From Actinomycetes bacterium (GTDB taxonomy: Bacteria > Actinomycetota > Actinomycetes > Actinomycetales > Demequinaceae): DNA of 14,716 bases. The position numbers and the translations under genes were made by a program. The DNA is taken from the NCBI GenBank assembly GCA_023442845.1, contig JAEZXC010000033.1, positions 1 to 14,716 on the forward strand. The letters run 5' to 3'. The notes under the pieces were generated by a model. The model worked only from the letters and a program-made list of their open reading frames with translations, searched no databases and was not told where the DNA came from. Positions 1-6,334 of the stretch are shown piece after piece (position 1 is the first letter of the stretch; each line of letters opens with the position of its first letter).

Positions 1-125
1 CCCTCGTTTGCCGCGCCGTCGACCGCCCGTTCGCGCACGTGGACCACGAGGACGCCGTCGGGACCGACCTCGACAAGCGGACCCTTACGGCTGCCCGGCT
101 TGGCCTGCACGCGATGCCTGCTCAT
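1..125 (-). CDS. DUF167 (YggU-like) family protein, partial
   Basis: Only the first 41 codons are present; the gene runs off the left edge. Reading the minus strand from an ATG at 125 gives a protein beginning MSRHRVQAKPGSRKGP, followed by VEVGPDGVLVVHVRERAVDGAANEG when read on. The pattern (V)xxKPGSRK...V...G.LxVxVRxxxVDGxANE is the N-terminal half of DUF167, a small conserved family of about 75-100 aa with no firmly established biochemical role. An in-frame TAG lies four codons upstream of the ATG (135-137), so this ATG is the earliest possible ATG start. No Shine-Dalgarno is visible, but TAGCGT sits 6 nt before the ATG, which suggests a leaderless message. It is divergent from the ABC exporter, with 84 bp between start codons. 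The family call is from recalled motif similarity. Confidence 0.75.
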   Translation of the reverse strand, partial: MSRHRVQAKPGSRKGPLVEVGPDGVLVVHVRERAVDGAANE

Positions 126-131
126 GAGCCC

Positions 132-137
132 ACGCTA
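132..137 (-). promoter_or_regulatory. Putative -10 element for the DUF167 gene
   Basis: The minus strand reads TAGCGT, then GGGCTC, then the ATG. TAnnnT 6 nt before a start codon is the usual geometry of an actinobacterial leaderless promoter, where transcription starts at or next to the A of ATG. I see no convincing -35 hexamer. Inference from spacing only. Confidence 0.35.
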
Positions 138-203
138 GCCTCGGCCGCTGTCACGGTTTGGAAAACTTTCGACTTTGGCGCTGTGCGTGTCAGACCTTTT
201 CCG

Positions 204-209
204 TACTTT
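204..209 (+). promoter_or_regulatory. Putative -10 element for the ABC exporter operon
   Basis: TACTTT lies directly against the ATG at 210 and 6 nt before an in-frame GTG at 216. If this is the -10 element, the true start would be the GTG, translated from a leaderless message, and the protein would be two residues shorter. No Shine-Dalgarno precedes either codon. No clear -35 was found. Confidence 0.3.
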
Positions 210-1202
210 ATGAACGTGACTGATGACATTGCGGTCGAGGCAGAGGGTCTCGTCAAGTCGTTTAAGAAGACCAAGGCGCTCCAGGGCGTCTCGTTCCAAG
301 TGCCACGTGGCAAGGTGCTTGGTGTGCTCGGGCCCAACGGCGCGGGCAAGACCACCGCGGTGCGGATTCTCGCCACACTGCTTCGGGCCGACGCTGGACG
401 GGCCATCGTTGCCGGCCATGACGTCGCGCGCCACCCCGCGGAGGTGCGCAAGCGCGTGGGCCTCACCGGCCAGTACGCCTCGATCGATGAGGAGCTCACC
501 GGGCGTGAGAACCTCAGGATGATCGGCGAGCTCCTCAATATGCGAGTGTCCGTCGCGGCGGCGCGAGCCAAGGAACTGCTCGAGTGGTTTGACCTCACCG
601 AGGCAGCCGACCGCATGGCGAAGACGTACTCCGGCGGCATGCGCCGGCGCCTTGACCTTGCCGCCTCGCTGACCGGCCACCCGGAGATCGTCTTTCTCGA
701 CGAGCCCACCACCGGTCTCGACCCGGCCAAGCGTGAGGACATGTGGGACGTGGTGCGGGACATTGTGTCGACAGGGACCTCGGTGCTGCTCACTACGCAA
801 TATCTCGAAGAGGCGGATGAGCTGGCCGACGACATCGTCGTCATCAACTACGGCGAAGTGATCGCCCATGACACAGCCGAGAACCTCAAGCGCATTACTG
901 GAACCCAGACCCTTCGAGTACGGCCGGCGGATCCGAGCCGCGAGGGTCAGGTACGGGACATCCTCTTGGGCGTGGGGACGCCGGGGACGAGCGTCGACAC
1001 CTCGCGTCCAGGGGACTTCGCCATCCCGGTGACCGATCACCGCTCTCTTGCGCGCGCCGTCGCCGCGCTTGAGGCGCAGGACATTGAGGTGACCGAGATG
1101 TCGCTCATGCTGCCGAGCCTCGATGAAGTGTTCTTTACCTTGACGGGCGAGCGCCAGAAGCCACCTGCAAGCACCGAGGAGACTGAGGAGGTGGCATCGT
1201 GA
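210..1202 (+). CDS. DrrA-type ABC exporter ATP-binding protein
   Basis: Cytoplasmic ATPase subunit of an ABC-2 type exporter, 330 aa. From the ATG at 210: Walker A GPNGAGKTT at 41-49, Q-loop Gln88, signature YSGGM at 140-144, Walker B VFLDEP at 161-166, followed by TTGLDP. The H-loop position reads LLTTQYLEEAD, with Gln instead of His, as is typical of the daunorubicin-resistance DrrA subfamily. The C-terminal ~90 residues form the DrrA-type accessory domain ending in MLPSLDEVFFTLTG. The reading frame is open back to 39, but those extra codons lie over the DUF167 gene and its promoter, so the start is placed at 210 (or GTG 216). It overlaps the permease gene by 4 nt (GTGA), so the two are translationally coupled. 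The substrate cannot be read from the sequence; drug, lipid or glycan export are all possible. Confidence 0.92.
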   Translation: MNVTDDIAVEAEGLVKSFKKTKALQGVSFQVPRGKVLGVLGPNGAGKTTAVRILATLLRADAGRAIVAGHDVARHPAEVRKRVGLTGQYASIDEELTGRENLRMIGELLNMRVSVAAARAKELLEWFDLTEAADRMAKTYSGGMRRRLDLAASLTGHPEIVFLDEPTTGLDPAKREDMWDVVRDIVSTGTSVLLTTQYLEEADELADDIVVINYGEVIAHDTAENLKRITGTQTLRVRPADPSREGQVRDILLGVGTPGTSVDTSRPGDFAIPVTDHRSLARAVAALEAQDIEVTEMSLMLPSLDEVFFTLTGERQKPPASTEETEEVAS

Positions 1203-2032
1203 CCGCTACCGCAACCCACAGGGTCGAAACTCGCCCCAACGGCCCACTCGACTTGATCCAGCATTCGTGGGTGCTTGCGAAGCGCTCGTTGGTGAAGACA
1301 TGGCGAACACCAGAGGTCCTGATTGACGTCACCCTCTCGCCCATCATGTTCGCGCTGCTGTTCACGTATATCTTTGGCGGTGCGATTGCGGGTTCCACGT
1401 CCGACTACCTCCCGTTGCTCATCACCGGATTGATCGGACAGAACATCGCTTTTGCGTCCGTCGGCATTGGAATCCAACTCAATGCGGACATCTCGAAAGG
1501 CATCTTCGATCGCTTTAAGTCGTTGCCAATTTCTCGAGTTGCGCCGCTATTCGGGGCGGCGCTCGGCGACATTGTTCGGTACGTCTTGCTCATCGGCATC
1601 ATGGTGGGCACCGGCTACGCACTCGGATACCGCCTCGGCACTGACATCTGGAAGTTCCTCGCGGGCGTCGCGCTCGCAATGCTCTTCGCATTGTGCCTCG
1701 CGTGGGCACCCATGCTGGTGGGGCTGCTCGCGCGAAGTGAGCGCGCGGTCCAGGGCATCGTCTTCATGACGCTCTTTCCGTTGACATTCGCCTCCAACGC
1801 CTTTGTCCCCACCGATTCCATGCCCGCGTGGCTCAAGGCGTTCGCCGACGGCAACCCCTTGTCGCACCTCATCCAAGCGCTGCGTGCCCTGTGGAACGAT
1901 CCCTCCTTGCCGGAGGCGATGTCGAATAACGGTCACTGGCAAACCCCCGTGGCGTGGACCCTTGCCTGGTGTGCGATCTTCGTCGTCGTGTTCGCGCCGC
2001 TCGCCATCCGGGCATACAACCGCCGCTCCTAA
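1199..2032 (+). CDS. DrrB-type ABC-2 exporter permease
   Basis: Membrane subunit partnering the preceding ATPase, 277 aa. About six membrane segments can be seen (roughly residues 41-63, 69-91, 125-145, 152-176, 186-203 and 252-272), the normal ABC-2 layout. The cytoplasmic loop GIFDRFKSLPISR at 101-113 is the conserved coupling region of this family, and SNAFVPTDSMPAWLKAF at 199-215 is the family's characteristic segment before the last helix. It starts with GTG within the stop of the ATPase gene (GTGA overlap). N-terminal residues 1-20 are a short polar tail. A strong hairpin terminator starts 14 nt after the stop. The family is clear; the cargo is unknown. Confidence 0.92.
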   Translation: MTATATHRVETRPNGPLDLIQHSWVLAKRSLVKTWRTPEVLIDVTLSPIMFALLFTYIFGGAIAGSTSDYLPLLITGLIGQNIAFASVGIGIQLNADISKGIFDRFKSLPISRVAPLFGAALGDIVRYVLLIGIMVGTGYALGYRLGTDIWKFLAGVALAMLFALCLAWAPMLVGLLARSERAVQGIVFMTLFPLTFASNAFVPTDSMPAWLKAFADGNPLSHLIQALRALWNDPSLPEAMSNNGHWQTPVAWTLAWCAIFVVVFAPLAIRAYNRRS

Positions 2033-2046
2033 GAAACTCCGAAAAC

Positions 2047-2089
2047 GCGAATGGCGCGTGGCGCCCTCAGCTCGCCACGCGCCACTCGC
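2047..2089. terminator. Bidirectional hairpin terminator between convergent genes
   Basis: A 17-bp stem with one mismatch (arms 2047-2063 and 2073-2089; core TGGCGCGTGGCG / CGCCACGCGCCA) encloses a 9-nt loop. It lies between the permease stop (2032) and the stop of the opposite-strand gene (2098). There is no U-tract, which is common for actinobacterial terminators. Placement and symmetry suggest it serves both strands. Confidence 0.8.
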
Positions 2090-2097
2090 GCCCCGTC

Positions 2098-2871
2098 CTA
2101 TCGCTGCAGTGACTCGATAAGCTCCTGCGCGTAACGGTGGGTCTCAGGGAGCGACTCGATCCACACACGCGGAGGCTGGCGCACCAGATTGCCCACCCGC
2201 ATCGTGATCGCTCGCTCAGAAATGTGGTCCCTCAACAACGCGATGCCGTGACCCAGCATCGGCCCGCGTTCCACGAGCACCGCGTAGAGTCCGTCGCCCA
2301 GGCGGGCCATCGGATGTCCATCGCCATAGGCGCCCTTGAGGGCTTGCCCAACGGCGGCGTTGCGTGCCATCCGCTGCCACGGATCCGCATCCATCACAGT
2401 GACGTCGATCATGACGAGCGCGTGCGTTTGGGGCACGGACGTGCCATTGCGCGTCGCCGAGCCGTACACCTCCGCCAACCGCTGCGTCAGGTACTCCGCT
2501 GTGCCAAGGCCCGATTCAGCGTCGGCCATCTGTGGCACCGAAGGTGACGCCGCGGTTCCTTCGGTCCATCCGGCGCACAGGGCACGGATTGACCGGATGG
2601 GAGCCGACTCGTAACCCGCAGCTCTAAAGAGCACGGCCATGTCGTCAATGGCTTCAGTGATGCCGACGCCAGCCTCGGAGCGCGCCTGACCCAGGCGGAA
2701 TGCGGCGGGCGCGGTATCGAGGCGCGACTCGAGCGCTTCGACTAGGGCCTCGGTTGCTGGCGTGTACCAGTCCCCCGGGCGTAACCACACGGAGTCGATG
2801 CTCGTCGACTGCCACTTGTGCAGCAGGCTCGAGCTTTCGACCGTCTTGGTGGGCTGTTCGTTTCCCCTCAT
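2098..2871 (-). CDS. Degenerate GGDEF-domain protein
   Basis: A 257-aa soluble protein with no signal peptide or membrane segment. Residues ~27-108 form a helical N-terminal region with WLRPGDWYTPATEAL and LGQARSEAGVGITEAIDDM, a motif set I recall from uncharacterised actinobacterial proteins. Residues ~115-220 follow the diguanylate cyclase fold: DAESGLGTAEYLTQRL at 118-132 matches the D.LTGL.N...RL start, ALVMIDV at 151-157 is the first core strand, and RLGDGLYAVLV at 190-200 aligns exactly with R.GGDEFAVLL. The catalytic GGDEF is therefore GDGLY, lacking the acidic metal and guanine-site residues, so cyclase activity is not expected. A regulatory or binding role is inferred. It is divergent from the sigma-fusion gene with 177 bp between. 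No clear ribosome-binding site precedes the ATG at 2871, so the start is uncertain. Confidence 0.6.
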   Translation of the reverse strand: MRGNEQPTKTVESSSLLHKWQSTSIDSVWLRPGDWYTPATEALVEALESRLDTAPAAFRLGQARSEAGVGITEAIDDMAVLFRAAGYESAPIRSIRALCAGWTEGTAASPSVPQMADAESGLGTAEYLTQRLAEVYGSATRNGTSVPQTHALVMIDVTVMDADPWQRMARNAAVGQALKGAYGDGHPMARLGDGLYAVLVERGPMLGHGIALLRDHISERAITMRVGNLVRQPPRVWIESLPETHRYAQELIESLQR

Positions 2872-2999
2872 GGCGTATGAGAGGTGGGAGGCGCGCCGCT
2901 ATGACGGCGAAAATCGGCATTTTTCACGAGTTTTTTCTCGCGACGCGCGGTCTGTGACATAAGCCACTGAAACTGCGCCTTGTGCCAGGCCCACATAAC

Positions 3000-3017
3000 G
3001 GGGGACCATAGGGGGAC
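3000..3017 (+). repeat. Direct repeat GGGGGAC x2, 11-bp pitch, upstream of the sigma fusion
   Basis: GGGGGAC occurs at 3000-3006 and 3011-3017. The second copy runs into GGACAACTGTCC (3014-3025), a short inverted repeat GGACA/TGTCC. The pitch is about one helical turn and the sites lie 20-50 bp before the start of the sigma-fusion gene, so this could be an operator or sigma-recognition element. In GC-rich DNA such repeats can also be chance. Confidence 0.3.
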
Positions 3018-3034
3018 AACTGTCCGCTTTGGGC

Positions 3035-3040
3035 TAACTT
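3035..3040 (+). promoter_or_regulatory. Putative -10 element of the sigma-fusion gene
   Basis: TAACTT lies 8 nt before the ATG at 3049. GAGGG between them could act as a short Shine-Dalgarno (4-nt spacer), so either leaderless or short-leader translation is possible. A hexamer GGGGAC sits 17 bp upstream, in the position of a -35 element but unlike TTGACA. Confidence 0.3.
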
Positions 3041-3048
3041 GAGGGCAT

Positions 3049-6000
3049 ATGGGGTACGAGCAGATCGCGTTTTGGACGGAAACGTCCAGTGATCCCGAGT
3101 TGATTGCCGGCGTGCGCGCTGGTGACACCTCGGCTTTTGCTGTGCTCTACGAACGTCACGCCGACGCCGCCCGCAAGGTCGCCGCTCAGTACACAAACAC
3201 TCCCGTCGACATCGACGACGTTGTTTCCGAGTCTTTCTCGCGCGTCCTCCGCGCGCTGCAACAAGGTGATGGGCCGGACCTCGCGTTCCGTGCGTACCTC
3301 TTCACCATCGTGCGACGCACGGGCATGGATCTCATTAACAAAGGCATCCGCACCAAACCTCGCGACGACATGTCCCAGTTTGAGGCCGCTCTCGGTTTCG
3401 AAGCGGCCTCTGACGAGCCCGCGATGGATGGCTTCGAACACGGACTTGTTGCCGATGCCTTCAAGTCGCTGCCCGAGCGGTGGCAAGCAGTCCTTTGGTA
3501 CACCGAAGTCGAGAAGAAGAGTCCGAAGGACATTGCGCCGCTCCTTGGACTTTCCGCGAATGGCGTCGCGGCACTGTCGTACCGTGCCCGTGAAGCTCTT
3601 CGCCAGGCGTACCTCCAGCAGCACTTGTCGCTTGCCACGGACGTCAACTGCCTCGAAGTCAACACTCAACTTGGCGCGTATGTGCGCGGTGGCCTCAACA
3701 AGCGAGAGTCTTCCCGCATCGACGACCACGTAGCAATCTGCGAGAAGTGCACCGCGCTCGTCGCCGAACTGCAAGACGTCAATAGGGGCATGCGGTCGAT
3801 CATCGCGCCGCTCGTCATGGGTGTGCTCGGTGTCGGTGCCCTCGAAGGTGGGCTCCCGATCGGTGGCGCTATTGCCGGGATTGCGAGCACGGCAGGTGCC
3901 GCGGGTGGTCTTGGCGGTGGAGCTGGCGCTGGCAGTGCCGGTGGCGCGGGTGGTGGTGTTGGTGCTGGTGCCGGTGGCGCTGGCAGCGCTGGCGGTGCTG
4001 GTGCCGGTGGCGCCGGAACTGGTGCGGGCGCAAGTACTGGTGTGGGCACGTCGGTTGGTGCGGGCGCTTCGAGCGCGGGCGCCGGCGGCGCAGGCGTCGG
4101 AGCCGGTGCGACGGCTACCGCCAGTGGGGTCGGGTTTGGAACTGCGGCGAGTGTCGCTGGAGTGGGCGCTGCTGCAGTTGCCACCACAGGTGCAGCGCTG
4201 CCTGGTACCGCGACGGGTGCAGGAGCCGCTGGCGCTGGAACTGCGGTCGGGTCCGGAACCGCCGCGACGGGTGCATTTGGTACGGGTGTTGGCGCGGTGA
4301 GCACCGGTGCGGGCGCGGTCACGTCTGGAGCCGGAGCCGCTGGCGTCGGCGTTGCAACTGGAGGAATCCTTGCGGGCGCGGGCAGCATCCTGATTCCTGC
4401 AGCCGCGGTTGTAGGCGTCGCTTCGCTTGCGTTTGCAGGCGCCGGGTACTTCGGTGCCTTTGACTCGGCCTCGCCGACGGACGATGGCCCCGCACAGGCT
4501 GAAGAGTTGGCGCCTCCTCCCGAGAGCGTTGACCCCCCGGGTGGCGCCGGAGGCACTGGAAGTTCTGGTTCAGCTGGCGAAGACTCGGTTCCTGAGCAGT
4601 CGGCGCCACCTGCCGACGCCGACGCTCCGAGCGATTCTGTCGCCGGCGGAACGGGTGGTACTGGCGGCACTGGCAACCTTCCCGGGGCTGGCGGCACGGG
4701 TGGCACTGGCGGCACTGGTGGCACCGGAGGTACGGGCGGTACGGGCAACCTTCCCGGCACTGGTGGTACCGGCGGCACGGGCGGCACTGGCGGCACGGGC
4801 AACCTTCCCGCCTCCGGTGGCGACGGCGGCACTGGCGGTACGGGTGGCACGGGTGGCACTGGTGGGACCGGGGACCTTCCCGGGTCGGGTGGCGACGGCG
4901 GCACTGGCGGCGATGGCGGTACCCCGCCTCCCTCGACTTCGCCGCGCCTCACGCTCGCCAAGGCTCCGCTGGACTTCCTCGAGATCTCCGAGTCGAACCC
5001 GTCGGTCGGCATGGCAGTGGCCAACACCGGCGACGGCGACGCCGACGATGTGACCGCTCAGATCACCTTGCCCGACGGCCTGACATTCGCGCCGCCGCCT
5101 GGTGGGGCGTCCTCTCTCATGGCCGTACCGGTCCAGCGCCTCCATGACTATCTCTCGTTCCACTCGACGGGTGCGCTCACCGTCGGCGACTGGTCTTGTT
5201 CCTTCGACTCCGCGCTCGCAACGTGCGACCTGCCGAGCCTCCCTGCCGGTGGGCAGACTGGCTTCGATGTGCCGGTGGACATCGCGGGTGCGGTCGCAGA
5301 CGGCGCACTCACGCACTTTGTGGTGACAACCGGCGACCAGACGATCGAGTACTCGGTGCTCACGGGTGTTGACGTGAATGACGAAGACGTCGAGGTCATC
5401 TTTACGGGTGAAGGCCAACTGGCCGCGACGCACGTAGGTGCGACCCTGATGGGTTGCGACCTCAGCCAACTGGCATGCCGCAACGTTATGAAGTCCACGG
5501 CGAGCAACACGAACTCCCAGTACAACAACAACGGCTGGGCGATGCGGCCGCTCAATGAGGCTGGTGGACAGTTCAACTCCGCGTCGACAACCCTCACGTT
5601 GCCTGAAGGGTCAGTCGTCACCTACGCGAGCCTCGAGTGGGCGGCAAACCGTCACACCTCTGACGCGTTCAGCGGCGCTCTTGATTCTGCTCGGCTACGA
5701 GGCCCCGGCCAATCTGAGTACATACCGATCACTGCGGACACGGTCTCGCAGACATCGGACCCGGACGGCCGCGTTTACTACCAGGCCCGTGTTGACGTCA
5801 CTGACCTTGTGAAGGATCTGGGCGCCGGTGAGTGGTCACTTGCCGACGTTGCCTTGGCAGCAACGTCGAAGGACCCGGACCGCACATACTTTGGCGGCTT
5901 CGCCTTGACGGTCATCTACGGCAACCCTGCGCTCAACGACTCGCGTGTCGCGATCTTCGATGGCGCTCACTGGGTCTCGTCCGCAAACAAGGCAGACTTC

Positions 6001-6324
6001 ACCTTTGCCACAACCGGCCCGTCCAAGGTGACGCTCGGCTGGACGGCGTGGGAAGGCGACCGTGGTCTCGTCGGCGACCGCATCGACATCGACGGCGACA
6101 CGTTCGCGCCACTGCGGTGGGATGGCACTTCAACAAGCGTTGGAGACTCGGGCAACGCCGCCGACTCGACAGCGTTCGGTGGCGCTTATGCGAACACCCT
6201 CGGTGTGGATGCGAAGCTGTTCCGGCCGGGAAACGTTCCTGCTGGCGTGCACAAGGTCACCGTGGGTACTGACGGCGACAACTTCTTGCTGAGCACCCTC
6301 ACTGTCACGATCGACTACCCGTAA
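3049..6324 (+). CDS. ECF sigma / zinc anti-sigma / membrane / surface-sensor fusion protein
   Basis: One uninterrupted 1091-aa frame. Residues 15-100 are sigma-70 region 2 (ELIAGVRAGDTSAFAVLYERH, DIDDVVSESFSRVL, FRAYLFTIVRR); 135-190 are region 4 (FKSLPERWQAVLW, DIAPLLGLSANGVAALSYRAREALR). Residues 201-236 form a zinc anti-sigma domain: Cys201 ... His227-x3-Cys231-x2-Cys234, with LGAYVRGGL. Residues 267-471 are Gly/Ala/Ser/Thr-rich with no charged residue; their end (about 444-467) is a membrane helix. After it come an acidic Pro-rich stretch, a Gly-Gly-Thr spacer (533-624), a DUF11-like domain (about 632-780, Cys717/Cys726) and a beta-rich domain (about 783-1091, Cys803/Cys810) with FNSASTTLTLPEGSVVTYAS, VDVTDLV, GGFALTVIYGNPA and IFDGAHW, resembling large actinobacterial surface proteins. 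Inferred role: a membrane-held sigma factor released or unmasked by an external cue. Fused ECF/anti-sigma proteins are known in Actinobacteria; this one's exact ECF group is unverified. No neighbouring anti-sigma gene is present. Confidence 0.85.
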   Translation: MGYEQIAFWTETSSDPELIAGVRAGDTSAFAVLYERHADAARKVAAQYTNTPVDIDDVVSESFSRVLRALQQGDGPDLAFRAYLFTIVRRTGMDLINKGIRTKPRDDMSQFEAALGFEAASDEPAMDGFEHGLVADAFKSLPERWQAVLWYTEVEKKSPKDIAPLLGLSANGVAALSYRAREALRQAYLQQHLSLATDVNCLEVNTQLGAYVRGGLNKRESSRIDDHVAICEKCTALVAELQDVNRGMRSIIAPLVMGVLGVGALEGGLPIGGAIAGIASTAGAAGGLGGGAGAGSAGGAGGGVGAGAGGAGSAGGAGAGGAGTGAGASTGVGTSVGAGASSAGAGGAGVGAGATATASGVGFGTAASVAGVGAAAVATTGAALPGTATGAGAAGAGTAVGSGTAATGAFGTGVGAVSTGAGAVTSGAGAAGVGVATGGILAGAGSILIPAAAVVGVASLAFAGAGYFGAFDSASPTDDGPAQAEELAPPPESVDPPGGAGGTGSSGSAGEDSVPEQSAPPADADAPSDSVAGGTGGTGGTGNLPGAGGTGGTGGTGGTGGTGGTGNLPGTGGTGGTGGTGGTGNLPASGGDGGTGGTGGTGGTGGTGDLPGSGGDGGTGGDGGTPPPSTSPRLTLAKAPLDFLEISESNPSVGMAVANTGDGDADDVTAQITLPDGLTFAPPPGGASSLMAVPVQRLHDYLSFHSTGALTVGDWSCSFDSALATCDLPSLPAGGQTGFDVPVDIAGAVADGALTHFVVTTGDQTIEYSVLTGVDVNDEDVEVIFTGEGQLAATHVGATLMGCDLSQLACRNVMKSTASNTNSQYNNNGWAMRPLNEAGGQFNSASTTLTLPEGSVVTYASLEWAANRHTSDAFSGALDSARLRGPGQSEYIPITADTVSQTSDPDGRVYYQARVDVTDLVKDLGAGEWSLADVALAATSKDPDRTYFGGFALTVIYGNPALNDSRVAIFDGAHWVSSANKADFTFATTGPSKVTLGWTAWEGDRGLVGDRIDIDGDTFAPLRWDGTSTSVGDSGNAADSTAFGGAYANTLGVDAKLFRPGNVPAGVHKVTVGTDGDNFLLSTLTVTIDYP
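3889..4371 (+). repeat. Gly/Ala-rich low-complexity coding tract
   Basis: Codes for about 160 residues of the sigma-fusion protein (281-441), almost entirely Gly, Ala, Ser, Thr and Val, reminiscent of mycobacterial PGRS regions in composition only. The underlying DNA is built from GGTGCTGGTGCCGGTGGC-like words but varies in its codons, so it is not a perfect tandem repeat. It lies between the anti-sigma domain and the membrane helix and contains no Asp, Glu, Lys, Arg or His. Confidence 0.8.
4645..4920 (+). repeat. In-frame 9-bp (Gly-Gly-Thr) repeat tract
   Basis: Codes for residues 533-624, about 25 Gly-Gly-(Thr/Asp) triplets split by four punctuation points: GNLPGAGG, GNLPGTGG, GNLPASGG and GDLPGSGG. 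The repeat unit is 9 bp (GGCACTGGT-like), so gain or loss of units keeps the frame. It separates the membrane helix from the sensor domains and probably acts as a wall-spanning spacer. Confidence 0.85.
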
Positions 6325-6334
6325 GGTCGGCCGG

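Noticed and set aside
39..209. N-terminal extension of the ABC ATPase back to codon 39
   Set aside because: The extra 57 residues lie over the divergent DUF167 gene and its promoter and resemble no DrrA N-terminus.
135..1040. Minus-strand open frames (241 and 301 codons) opposite the ABC ATPase
   Set aside because: They overlap a clear ATPase with all motifs, have Arg/Ser-rich shadow composition, and no recognisable domain.
2918..2942. Hairpin CGAG-TTTTTT-CTCG in the gap before the sigma fusion as a terminator
   Set aside because: The stem is only 4-5 bp and lies in a divergent promoter region where no transcript needs to end.
3666..5027. A 453-codon Pro/Ala-rich open frame on the minus strand
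   Set aside because: It is the complement of the Gly/Ala and Gly-Gly-Thr coding tracts of the sigma fusion; its PVPPVPP repeats are the mirror of GGTGGT codons.
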